Source of the DNA: Phenylobacterium sp.
GTDB taxonomy: Bacteria; Pseudomonadota; Alphaproteobacteria; Caulobacterales; Caulobacteraceae
Direction of reading: 5' to 3'
NCBI GenBank assembly: GCA_003136395.1
Contig: PLEH01000333.1
Coordinates: forward strand, 21,595 to 56,579
DNA: 34,985 nucleotides
How positions within the stretch are numbered: position 1 is the stretch's first letter; the number at the start of each line of letters is the position of its first letter. The translations under genes and the position numbers were made by a program. Under the pieces are notes generated by a model. That model was not told the origin of the DNA. It saw only the letters and a list, made by a program, of their open reading frames with translations, and ran no database searches. Shown here piece by piece: positions 16,628 through 23,614 of the stretch.

Positions 16628-17326
16628 CTAGGCCCTGCGGGGCAGGTTCAGCCGGACGCGAACACCGGGCCGGGCGTCGTCGAAGGCGAGGCTCGCGCCC
16701 AGCGCCCGGCTCAGGCCGCGGATCAGGTTGAGGCCGAAGCCGCCGTCGCGGTCTGGGTCGAAGCCGGCGGGCAGGCCCTCGCCGTCATCGCAGACCTCGA
16801 CGACGGGACCGCCGCGCGCGCCGGCGCGGCACCTGACGGAGATCACCCCAAAGCCGTCGGCGGAACCGGCGTGCTTCATCGCATTGGTGATGGCCTCGGA
16901 GACGATCTGGCTGATCGGCATCACCTGCTCAGGCGCGACCAGGCAGCCCGGCGAGAGGTGCTGTACGATGGCCGCCCGGCGGTCGAGGCCGCCGGCGAAC
17001 GGCGCGCAGACCTCATGCAGGAGGCCGGCGAGATCGACCGGCGCGTCCGGCTCGCTCGACACCAGGAGGCGGTGCAGTCGGGCCACCGCCCGGATCTGGC
17101 CGTCGAGGCTCTGGACGAGCCCTCGCACATCCTCCCGGCTCGGCGCGGGCCCCTCGCCGCTGAATTCCCGGCCCTTCATCTGAACGAGGGCCGACAGCAG
17201 GGTCAGGTGATTGGCGATTCGGTGATCGGCCTCGCTCCGGAGGTCGCAGCGCTCGGCGCAGGCGGCTGATCCGAAGGGGAATTCCGCGCGGGTCTCGCCG
17301 CGACTGTCTGTGGCAAAGTTCAACAT
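16628..17326 (-). CDS. HisKA_2-type sensor histidine kinase without a sensor domain
   Basis: A 232-residue kinase. The DHp region carries SEADHRIANHLTLLSALV with the likely phospho-acceptor His35. It is followed by an ATPase domain with N box (SEAITNAMKHAG), G1 box (DDGEGLPAGFD) and G2 box (GGFGLNLIRGLS). This is the HisKA_2/HWE-related class common in alphaproteobacterial general stress signalling. There is no PAS, GAF or membrane segment, so input must come from a partner or from expression level. The ATG at 17326 is chosen because the FNR box centred 72.5 bp upstream would place the transcript start near 17357, past the longer TTG start. No response regulator is adjacent, so its partner is elsewhere. 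Confidence 0.85.
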   Translation of the reverse strand: MLNFATDSRGETRAEFPFGSAACAERCDLRSEADHRIANHLTLLSALVQMKGREFSGEGPAPSREDVRGLVQSLDGQIRAVARLHRLLVSSEPDAPVDLAGLLHEVCAPFAGGLDRRAAIVQHLSPGCLVAPEQVMPISQIVSEAITNAMKHAGSADGFGVISVRCRAGARGGPVVEVCDDGEGLPAGFDPDRDGGFGLNLIRGLSRALGASLAFDDARPGVRVRLNLPRRA

Positions 17327-17391
17327 CCAACCACCCCTGAGTCGGCCCAAATACCGCAGCATCAAGCTTAAGCCCGGTCCGCGACGCGCCC

Positions 17392-17405
17392 TTGATCCAG
17401 GTCAA
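17392..17405. promoter_or_regulatory. FNR/FixK-type box upstream of the histidine kinase
   Basis: TTGAT-CCAG-GTCAA, one mismatch from the palindrome. Its spacing to the kinase ATG fits activation from -41.5 with a ~30-nt leader. Confidence 0.68.
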
Positions 17406-17441
17406 GCTGACAGGCGAAGGGCGAGCGCTTCCGGGCGGTCG

Positions 17442-17482
17442 AAAAAAACTGGAGCGCCCCAGGGCGGGGCCTGGAGCGCTCC
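17442..17482 (-). terminator. Intrinsic terminator of the hsp20 gene
   Basis: On the minus strand, a 13-bp stem (GGAGCGCTCCAGG pairing with CCTGGGGCGCTCC, one G-U pair) with a CCCCGC loop is followed two nt later by seven T. It starts 28 bp after the Hsp20 stop codon. Confidence 0.85.
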
Positions 17483-17509
17483 ATCAGCCGCCTTTGTTCC
17501 GGGGGGATG

Positions 17510-17980
17510 TCAGGCGGGCTGAATGGCGATGGTCTTGGCGCCGGGGGAGCCGGCGCGGCGCGGGGCGACGATCTTCAGGACGCCGTCGGCCATGGTGGCC
17601 TTCACCTTGTCGCCGTCGTAGCTGCGCGGCAGATAGACCGAGCGGCTGAATTGGCCGTAGCTGCGCTCGACCAGGCGGTAGTTGTGCTTCTTGGTCGTGT
17701 GCTCGGATTTCTTCTCGCCGCTGACGGTGATCAGGTCGTCGTCGACCGTGATGGTCACGTCATCACGCGACAGGCCGGGGAGCTCCAGGGTGAGCTCCAT
17801 GCCGTTCTTGGTCTCCGAGGCGTCCATGCAGGGCGCAGGATGGATGGTGGTGACCGCGTCCCAGCCTTCGCCGAGTTCCTCGAAGAAGCGGTTCATCTCG
17901 CGCTGCACCGGCACCAGGGCTTCGGTCGCCGAGCGCTGCAGGCGGGGGAGAAAGTCCTTGGTGGGGGTATGGGCGGTCAT
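17510..17980 (-). CDS. Small heat-shock protein, Hsp20/alpha-crystallin family
   Basis: A 156-residue chaperone that holds unfolding proteins. The N-terminal arm carries DFLPRLQRSATEALVPVQREMNRFFEEL. The alpha-crystallin domain (about 48-145) contains ELPGLSRDDVTITVDDDLITVSGEKK and ends with the diagnostic ADGVLKIVAPR. The C-terminal IAI serves as the I-x-I anchor. The start at 17980 is supported by GAGG 8 nt upstream; two in-frame upstream starts lack a site. A TTGCG-CTGG-ATCAA box is centred 69.5 bp upstream, and a strong terminator follows the gene, so it is a monocistronic stress gene. Confidence 0.93.
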   Translation of the reverse strand: MTAHTPTKDFLPRLQRSATEALVPVQREMNRFFEELGEGWDAVTTIHPAPCMDASETKNGMELTLELPGLSRDDVTITVDDDLITVSGEKKSEHTTKKHNYRLVERSYGQFSRSVYLPRSYDGDKVKATMADGVLKIVAPRRAGSPGAKTIAIQPA

Positions 17981-18042
17981 GGCAGGCCTCATTCGCCTAA
18001 GTGCGTACCCCGGCATTCCAGACCAACGCGCGCGCGGGCGAT

Positions 18043-18056
18043 TTGCGCTGGATCAA
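18043..18056. promoter_or_regulatory. FNR/FixK-like box upstream of hsp20
   Basis: TTGCG-CTGG-ATCAA: the right half is perfect, and the left half keeps TTG with CG for AT. Spacing to the Hsp20 start equals that of the other four boxes, which is the main support. Confidence 0.5.
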
Positions 18057-18127
18057 TAACCGGAGCGATTTTTCGGGAGGGGCCGAGGCGCGCGCCTGGC
18101 GCAACGGGCGCCGCGGTCTGGTCGTTC

Positions 18128-19180
18128 CTACGCCGCGTCCAGGGGCGCCTGCCACTCGGCGCGTGGGACGCTGACGCCGCCGCGGGCGCCGGGGGTCACC
18201 GAGTCGAAGCGTTCGGCGAACACGGGGGGCAGAGCCTGCGCGCCCGGCGGCGCCAGCCACAGGCGCAGCAGATGGCGGCGGCGCTCAGGTTCGGGCCAGT
18301 CCTCGAAGGCCGTGCGGTCGTGGAACAGGACGTGGTTGTTCACCAGCTGGATGTCGCCGGGCAGGAACTCCAGTTCCAGGTGGAACGTGGGGTCCTCGGC
18401 GAGCGCGTCGAGGAGATCCAGCGCCTCGATCTGCGCGGCGGTGAGCGGCGGGACCTCGGCGAAGCGCCGCGCGCTCTCGATGTACTGGCGCTGGTACATG
18501 CCGGCGAAGCGGCCCGCGTGCCAGGTGAAGACGGGGATGTTGAACCAGGGCGCCTGGCCCGGCGCGACCTCGCCGCGGCGGTCGGTCTCGATGGGCTCGA
18601 AGAGGGTCAGCGCCAGGTCGGGCCGCAAGCGGCGCATTTCGTTGTGGAGCGCCACCGAGCTCACCAGGCTGGAGCGGCCGCCGGCCCGGGCGGGCCTCAG
18701 GCACATGAGGCCCACCACGTCGCAGCTGTCGGTGTGATAGGTCTGCCGTTCGTGGGTCTGGTAGAGCCGCGCGGTGGGGTCGGCGGCCGAGCGGCCGAGG
18801 TCCTTCACATGGCCCAGGACATGGCCGGCGGCGTTCTGCGGGCGGAGCGCGCCCATGTGCGCGCCGACGCCCAGGAAGGCCGCGGCGTTCTCGCGGCGGC
18901 TGAGCGCGGAGGGGTCGAGGCCGCTGATCACCGCGAAGCCGCGGCCGCCGAGCACCTCGGCGGCCAGCAGGGCGGCGAGGCGCGGGGCGAGGGTCGGCAG
19001 GGGAAAGTCGCCGGCGGTGACGTCCGCCAGGTCGAGGTCACGCGCGGCGAGCGCGCGGGCGGCCCGCTCGATCTCGGCGATCTCGGCGCCGCTCAAGACA
19101 TGCCGCCACTCGCCCGGCGCCAGGTCGGCGGACCGCCAGGCGGCGGGCCCCTCGATTACGGCGGGCGGCGGAGCTTGCAT
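18128..19180 (-). CDS. TauD/TfdA-family Fe(II)/2-oxoglutarate dioxygenase
   Basis: A 350-residue enzyme of the TauD/TfdA superfamily, which couples 2-oxoglutarate decarboxylation to hydroxylation of a small substrate. The iron-binding H-x-D is seen as His149-Thr-Asp151 (QTYHTDSCDVVGLMCLR). The distal His and the 2-oxoglutarate-binding Arg lie in the NNHVLFHDRTAFED...RRRHLLRLWL region near the C-terminus. The ATG at 19180 has GGAAGGA about 7 nt upstream, better than the frame start at 19198. It is divergent from the zinc-ribbon protein gene. The substrate cannot be told from sequence; there is no sulfur or taurine transport gene nearby, although a TauE-like permease lies 4 kb away. Confidence 0.85.
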   Translation of the reverse strand: MQAPPPAVIEGPAAWRSADLAPGEWRHVLSGAEIAEIERAARALAARDLDLADVTAGDFPLPTLAPRLAALLAAEVLGGRGFAVISGLDPSALSRRENAAAFLGVGAHMGALRPQNAAGHVLGHVKDLGRSAADPTARLYQTHERQTYHTDSCDVVGLMCLRPARAGGRSSLVSSVALHNEMRRLRPDLALTLFEPIETDRRGEVAPGQAPWFNIPVFTWHAGRFAGMYQRQYIESARRFAEVPPLTAAQIEALDLLDALAEDPTFHLELEFLPGDIQLVNNHVLFHDRTAFEDWPEPERRRHLLRLWLAPPGAQALPPVFAERFDSVTPGARGGVSVPRAEWQAPLDAA

Positions 19181-19305
19181 CGTCGTCCTTCCCGCCATGT
19201 CCGTATTCGGCCCATATCGGACCGTCCGCGGCTCTTGCCCGTCAGCGCCGGCCGGCGCCTAATCCCAGTGGTCAGGCCTACCAGCGCCTAGAGCGGAGCG
19301 AGCCC

Positions 19306-19641
19306 ATGTGCAATTCGGATCGACGTCATTTCCTGGCGATGTCGGTTGTTACAGTTGGGGCGGTCTGTATCGGCGGCGCCGCGCTCGCCGCGGAGACCGC
19401 GCCCAAGAAGGTCTATGTCTGCCCGCCCTGCGGCTGCGCGGCGGACGGCAAGGAGTTCCCCGAACCCGGGACCTGTCCGGAATGCGGCATGACCCTGGTG
19501 GAGAAGACCGCCGAGCCGGCCAATCCCGCACCCAAGGACGCGGCGCCGGGCTACGGCCTCCAGGCCAAGCAGGACCGCGCCCCGCCGCGTTCGGCCTGGA
19601 CCGGCAAACGCCAAGAGCCCCCACTGCGCATCCTGATGTGA
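19306..19641 (+). CDS. Exported zinc-ribbon/heavy-metal-binding protein
   Basis: A 111-residue protein with an RRHFLAMS twin-arginine-like motif and hydrophobic signal (about residues 6-29). A compact four-cysteine site follows (CPPCGCAADGKEF, then GTCPECGMTL), resembling the heavy-metal-binding domain that accompanies copper-resistance proteins. The tail is Pro/Ala-rich and disordered. It probably binds metal in the periplasm or envelope. The signal looks Tat-like but lacks the full S-R-R-x-F-L-K consensus, so Sec export is also possible. It lies 128 bp ahead of signal peptidase I. Confidence 0.75.
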   Translation: MCNSDRRHFLAMSVVTVGAVCIGGAALAAETAPKKVYVCPPCGCAADGKEFPEPGTCPECGMTLVEKTAEPANPAPKDAAPGYGLQAKQDRAPPRSAWTGKRQEPPLRILM

Positions 19642-19769
19642 CGCCCGGCCCGGCGCGTCCGGACAACCGCGAGGGGTGTCCGGACAGGGTTGCGCTTGAA
19701 GCGCGCGGCGTTGCGGCCGACATCGGCGCGGCAGGCGAGTTCGTCCTGCGTCGCTGAGAGTTGTGGTCC

Positions 19770-20540
19770 ATGTCGGCCGAACAGGGCGCTGCGCCCGAGG
19801 TGAAGACCGGCGCCTTCGCGCGCGAGGTCATCGAGACCTTCAAGACGCTGGCCGGCGCCCTGGCGATCGCGCTCGTGCTCAGGATCATCGTCTTCCAGCC
19901 CTACACGATCCCCTCGTCCTCGATGGAGCCGGGGCTGGTGACCGGGGACTACATCGTGGTCTCCAAGTGGAGCTACGGCTGGAGCCGGGCCTCGATCCCG
20001 TTCAACCCGCCGCTGCCGTCAGGCCGCCTCTGGGGCAGGGACCCGGCGCGGGGCGACGTGGTGGTCTTCCGCCTGCCGCGCGAGCCGGACGTGGCCTACA
20101 TCAAGCGGCTGATCGGCCTGCCCGGCGACCGGGTGCAGCTGGTGAAGGGCCAGGTGATCGTGAACGGCAAGGCGATCCCGCGCCAGGTCACGGGCCCCGG
20201 CCTCGACCATGACTCCCCTGAACGCGCGGTGACGCAGGTGGTGGAGACCGCGCCCGACGGGCGGCGCTACGTGACCTACGGCGGCGCCCAGGACGGGGAT
20301 GGCGACAACACCGACGTCTATGTGGTCCCGGAGGGGATGTACTTCTTCATGGGCGACAACCGCGACAACTCTTCCGACAGCCGCTGGCCGATGTCGGTGG
20401 GCGTGGGCTTCGTGCCGAAGGAGAACCTCATCGGCAAGGCGCAGTTCGTGGGCGTGTCCTGGCGCGCGGGGGCCTCGGTGCTGAAGCCCTGGACGTGGCT
20501 GAACCTGGACCTGGGGCGGTTCTTGAAGCGGATCCGGTGA
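19770..20540 (+). CDS. lepB: Signal peptidase I
   Basis: A 256-residue membrane protease that cleaves Sec signal peptides on the periplasmic side. One N-terminal span lies at about 25-43. Box B TIPSSSMEPGL holds the catalytic Ser51, and box D YIKRLIGLPGD holds the general-base Lys112. Box E MGDNRDNSSDSR lies near residue 190. The length and single span are typical of alphaproteobacterial type I signal peptidases. Housekeeping lepB is normally next to rnc/era or acpS; here it sits alone after a metal-binding protein gene, so this may be a second copy. The ATG at 19770 is chosen; a TTG at 19761 is in frame upstream. Confidence 0.92.
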   Translation: MSAEQGAAPEVKTGAFAREVIETFKTLAGALAIALVLRIIVFQPYTIPSSSMEPGLVTGDYIVVSKWSYGWSRASIPFNPPLPSGRLWGRDPARGDVVVFRLPREPDVAYIKRLIGLPGDRVQLVKGQVIVNGKAIPRQVTGPGLDHDSPERAVTQVVETAPDGRRYVTYGGAQDGDGDNTDVYVVPEGMYFFMGDNRDNSSDSRWPMSVGVGFVPKENLIGKAQFVGVSWRAGASVLKPWTWLNLDLGRFLKRIR

Positions 20541-20551
20541 GCCTCAACCGC

Positions 20552-20670
20552 TCATCCCGGCGAACGCCGGACCCAGATGGAATAACTCGGATGCGGGTTC
20601 TTCGGGCTCAGAGCCAATCCAATCAGCTACCCAGCTTTGAGATCTGGTTCCCGGCCTTCGCCGGGATGAG
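20552..20670. repeat. Long interrupted inverted repeat, class A
   Basis: Arms of about 27-30 bp, 20552-20578 (TCATCCCGGCGAACGCCGG...) and 20641-20670 (GATCTGGTTCCCGG...GGGATGAG), are imperfect reverse complements around ~60 bp. Each arm has its own small CCGGCGAA-type hairpin. It resembles abundant intergenic palindromic elements of alphaproteobacteria and may end the lepB transcript. Confidence 0.65.
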
Positions 20671-20688
20671 CGGAATGGGGATAGTCAG

Positions 20689-21078
20689 TCAGCGCCCGGC
20701 GGCGGTTCCGTAGCGGGCGCGGAATTCGGCGAAGCTGACCTGGCCGTCGTGGTTGGCGTCCAGACGGGCGAAGTCGGCGAGGCTGATGGTCCCGCGGTCA
20801 GCGGCCAGCCGGTCGAACTCGACGCGCAGGCTCGGCCGCGCCAGCGAGGGGAGCGCGATGGCGCCCACCGTCGCGGCGATCAGGGCGCCGGCGATCAGGT
20901 GGCGAGCGCGGCCGGTGCGGGCGGGCCGGTCGTCCAGGTGGCCGTCGATGAAGTGGCGCAGCGCCTCGCTGGCCGAACGGCCCTCGGCCCGGCAGCTGGC
21001 CATGAAGGCGAGCTTGGTCGGGTAGGGCAGACGGATCTCCAGGGTCTCGCTTTTCTTCAGGCGGGGAGTCTTGAGCAT
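20689..21078 (-). CDS. Membrane protein joining an RHH-like domain to an EF-hand
   Basis: A 129-residue protein in three parts. Residues 10-47 (ETLEIRLPYPTKLAFMASCR, AEGRSASEALRHFIDGHL) look like a ribbon-helix-helix: a short strand, then two helices. Residues 60-79 are a membrane span. Residues 107-118 are a canonical EF-hand loop (Asp107, Asn109, Asp111, Gly112, Glu118; DANHDGQVSFAE). RHH proteins usually bind DNA as dimers, whereas EF-hands bind calcium. With the N-terminus inside, the EF-hand would be periplasmic, suggesting a one-protein calcium or envelope sensor. This is inference, and the RHH call rests on pattern alone. The start at 21078 is preferred over a TTG at 21090. Confidence 0.7.
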   Translation of the reverse strand: MLKTPRLKKSETLEIRLPYPTKLAFMASCRAEGRSASEALRHFIDGHLDDRPARTGRARHLIAGALIAATVGAIALPSLARPSLRVEFDRLAADRGTISLADFARLDANHDGQVSFAEFRARYGTAAGR

Positions 21079-21185
21079 GGCGTCTCGCAATGAGGGCGCA
21101 GGATCGGAAGACTGGAAACAAGCAAAATTCGCGCCGGAACGACAGGGAAATCCTGTCCGGACAGGGATTGCGGCGGCCAGCGGGG

Positions 21186-22367
21186 CTATTTGCCGCCGTC
21201 CTGGTCGATGCGCATTTCAACGCGGATCTGGCCGCCATAGACCGGGCCGGCGTCCGGCGACCAGAGCGCGACCTTGAGCGTCGAGGCGAGGCTGGCGACC
21301 GCCTCCGAGAAGCCCAGGCCGTCCGGGGCGCCGGGTCCTGGCGCGCACTGGACCATGGCGCCGTCGGGTCCCACGACACACTGGGCGACGCCGATGCCGC
21401 TCTTCACGCCCTGGGCCGCGGCCCGCGCCGGGAAGGCCGGGGCCGCGGCGGTCTCGACGCCCTTGAGCCAGGTGGGCTGGGTGACCGTGCGGTCCGCTTG
21501 CGCGTCCGGCAGCGGCAGGCGGATCGGGATGTCGACCCACAGCTCCGCGCGGTCGGGCGTCGTCGACAGCTCCGGGACGACCTTGAACTTGTCGGTGAGA
21601 GTGAGCGCGGCCTTGGCGAAGCCGACCCCGTCGGGGGTTTCCTTGACGCTGACGCAGCGCTTGAGGTCGCCGGCGGGCATGACCTGGCAGTGGGCGACGA
21701 CGTAACCCTCAGCGCCCGCGGCCTTGACGGGATAGGCGTGGGCCACGTCGTCGAAGCCTGGCGCGGCGGCCCAGACCGGCTTTGAGAGCATGGTCACGGT
21801 GTGGGCGGCCATGGGATTGCCGATGAAGGTCCGGTTGGTGAGGATGACATTGTTCTTGGGGTCGCCGCGATCGAAGGCGTTGTCCCCCTTTTGCAAATTC
21901 TGGACGTTGAGTTCGCGCCGCGGCGGGTGGAACTTCACCGCGATGTCCACCTGGGCCTCGATCGGCCCGTCAGGCCCCTTGATGGGTTTCAGTTTGAAGG
22001 TCGGGCGAAGCTGCATGGCCGCGGCGCCGAAGCCCTGGCCCTCGGGGCTCTCGGACTTGACGCCGCAGACCTCTGCCAGGCCATGGATGTTGATCCGGCA
22101 ACTGAGCGTCACCCGCCCCTCTGTCCCGTTGCGGTAGGCCCGCACCGGCCAGATCGACACGAATTCTCCGCGGGCGGTGTCGTCGGAGGGCATGTCGATG
22201 ACGATGTCGACCCGCTCGCCCTTGTCCGTCTTCCCGGTGACGGTGATCGGCGAGACGGTCCTGCCGGCCGGCTCGTGCGAGGCGGGGTCGCTCGGCGGCG
22301 GCGTTTTCGGGATCAGGTTTTCCTGGAGCGGACCGCCCGCGAAGAGCGCCAGAATGAGGAGCAGCAT
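21186..22367 (-). CDS. Secreted protein with three TonB-C-like domains
   Basis: A 393-residue exported protein with a short signal peptide (MLLLILALFAGG). It has three related domains at about 78-147, 200-284 and 300-389, each resembling the C-terminal domain of TonB (e.g. AYPVKAAGAEGYVVAHCQV...PDGVGFAKAALTL). Every domain carries a cysteine pair with the same C-x10-C spacing: Cys90/101, Cys227/238 and Cys330/341, probably a disulfide in each. There is no membrane anchor or Pro-rich TonB linker, so it is not an energy transducer; it may bind periplasmic or outer-membrane partners. The gene starts 9 bp after the 56-codon mini-gene, whose product matches its two ends. Confidence 0.8.
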   Translation of the reverse strand: MLLLILALFAGGPLQENLIPKTPPPSDPASHEPAGRTVSPITVTGKTDKGERVDIVIDMPSDDTARGEFVSIWPVRAYRNGTEGRVTLSCRINIHGLAEVCGVKSESPEGQGFGAAAMQLRPTFKLKPIKGPDGPIEAQVDIAVKFHPPRRELNVQNLQKGDNAFDRGDPKNNVILTNRTFIGNPMAAHTVTMLSKPVWAAAPGFDDVAHAYPVKAAGAEGYVVAHCQVMPAGDLKRCVSVKETPDGVGFAKAALTLTDKFKVVPELSTTPDRAELWVDIPIRLPLPDAQADRTVTQPTWLKGVETAAAPAFPARAAAQGVKSGIGVAQCVVGPDGAMVQCAPGPGAPDGLGFSEAVASLASTLKVALWSPDAGPVYGGQIRVEMRIDQDGGK

Positions 22368-22376
22368 GGCGGTCTC

Positions 22377-22547
22377 CTACTTCTTCAGATTGATCCGGAT
22401 GGCGACGCGGACCTGGCCGCCATCCGCCGGCCCGGCGTCGGCCTGGGCGGGCCGGGTGGCGGGCGAGACGACGACCGGCGACACGGTGCGGGCCGCCGGC
22501 TCCTGAACCGGGGCCGCCGCAGCCAGAGCCAGGAAGAGCAGCAGCAT
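22377..22547 (-). CDS. 56-residue mini-protein resembling the ends of its neighbour
   Basis: A short gene with a strong Shine-Dalgarno (GAGGGGAT, 5-12 nt upstream). It encodes a signal peptide (MLLLFLALAAAAP), a RTVSPVVVSP stretch and the end GGQVRVAIRINLKK. The N-terminus matches the first 42 residues of the next gene's product (MLLLILALFAGG...GRTVSP), and its C-terminus matches that protein's last strand (GGQIRVEMRI). All three TonB-C-like domains are therefore missing. It looks like an internally deleted paralogue kept in frame, 9 bp upstream of and presumably translationally coupled to the full-length gene. Confidence 0.7.
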   Translation of the reverse strand: MLLLFLALAAAAPVQEPAARTVSPVVVSPATRPAQADAGPADGGQVRVAIRINLKK

Positions 22548-22783
22548 CGAGATCCCCCTCGTTCGCTAGCCGGGGGAAGCTTCGCACGCGCGGGCCGGGT
22601 TGGGTAGGCGCTCGGGCCGAGGCCGCAATTGAGGCGCCGACCTGACTGACTGCCGAGAAACTGGGCGGCGGGGATGCGCGAGCCGGGCTTTTACGGCCGC
22701 CGCCCCGCTCCGCTCGTGAGCGGCGCGGGCTTGCCGCTAGAAGACTCAAGGCGCCGGCCCCCCGGGACGGCCCCCGAAGGGTC

Positions 22784-23614
22784 TTGAGGTGCTCATTGTT
22801 GTTGGCTGGTCTCACGCCGCTTTCGATCGGGTTCCTGATCGCGATCCTGGCCGCCTCGGCGTTGATGAGCGGGCTTTCCGGGTTCGGGTTTTCGGCGATC
22901 GGGGCGCTCTGCCTGATCCTGCTGCCGCCAAAGCTGGGCGTGCCGCTGCTGATGACGCTGTCGGCCGCCAACCAGATCATGTCGCTGCGCCAGCTGAAGG
23001 CCGACATGGCCCCGATCAAACACTGGTGGCCCGACGGCCCCGCGCCCTATCTGCTGGGCGGGCTGGTGGGCGTGCCGGTGGGACTGGCGATCCTCTCCTC
23101 GCTGCCGACCTCCGACCTGATGGTCGTGTTCGGCGGCTTCCTGGTGATCTACGCCCTCTATTCGCTGCTCAGGCCCCACGGGGCGAAGAAGACGGTGGGC
23201 GGCGGGTGGCTGGCCTCGTCGCTGGTGGGCATGTCGGGCGGGGTGATCGGCGGCTTCACCGCCTTCCCGGGGGCCGCGGTGGTGGTCTGGAACGGGCTGC
23301 GCCACGTGCCCAAGCGCGAGGCGCGGGCCATTGTCCAGCCCTATATCTTCGTCCTGCAGATCCTGTCGATTTCGCTGCTCGCGCTACAGAAGCCGGAAAC
23401 CTTCGGGTCCACCTACTGGCTGCTGGTGGCGATCACGGTTCCGGTGGTGCTGCCCTGCACGCTCGTGGGCGTGAGGCTCTACCGGCAGATGTCCGACGTG
23501 AACTTCCGGCGGGTGACCTTCATCCTGCTCGGCGTCTCCGGCGTGGGCCTGCTGATCAAGGCGGCCGACGCCTTTCCCGGGGTGGCCCACGCCGTGAGGG
23601 TGGCCGGGCTCTAG
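22784..23614 (+). CDS. TauE/SafE-family membrane permease
   Basis: A 276-residue protein with eight or so hydrophobic helices in two similar halves, each opening with a Gly-rich segment (MSGLSGFGFSAIGALCL and GMSGGVIGGFTAFPGAAVV), the hallmark of the TauE/SafE sulfite/sulfonate exporter family. The substrate is unknown. There is no ATG near the start: TTG 22784 gives the longest frame, but AGG at 22787-22789 is better spaced for TTG 22796 or 22799. The region before it contains CTCAAG (22745-22750), which can pair with CTTGAG (22783-22788) over the ribosome-binding site. It converges with the methyltransferase gene, sharing four stop-codon bases. Confidence 0.88.
   Translation: MRCSLLLAGLTPLSIGFLIAILAASALMSGLSGFGFSAIGALCLILLPPKLGVPLLMTLSAANQIMSLRQLKADMAPIKHWWPDGPAPYLLGGLVGVPVGLAILSSLPTSDLMVVFGGFLVIYALYSLLRPHGAKKTVGGGWLASSLVGMSGGVIGGFTAFPGAAVVVWNGLRHVPKREARAIVQPYIFVLQILSISLLALQKPETFGSTYWLLVAITVPVVLPCTLVGVRLYRQMSDVNFRRVTFILLGVSGVGLLIKAADAFPGVAHAVRVAGL

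Noticed and set aside
16414-16731. Possible small plus-strand gene starting in the AT-rich patch
   Set aside because: TTG start without a ribosome-binding site, and the second half is the antisense of the kinase gene. The first half has no recognisable features.
19308-19757. Second long frame over the zinc-ribbon protein gene
   Set aside because: The other frame has the signal peptide and the four-cysteine site; this one is Arg/Gly-rich shadow.
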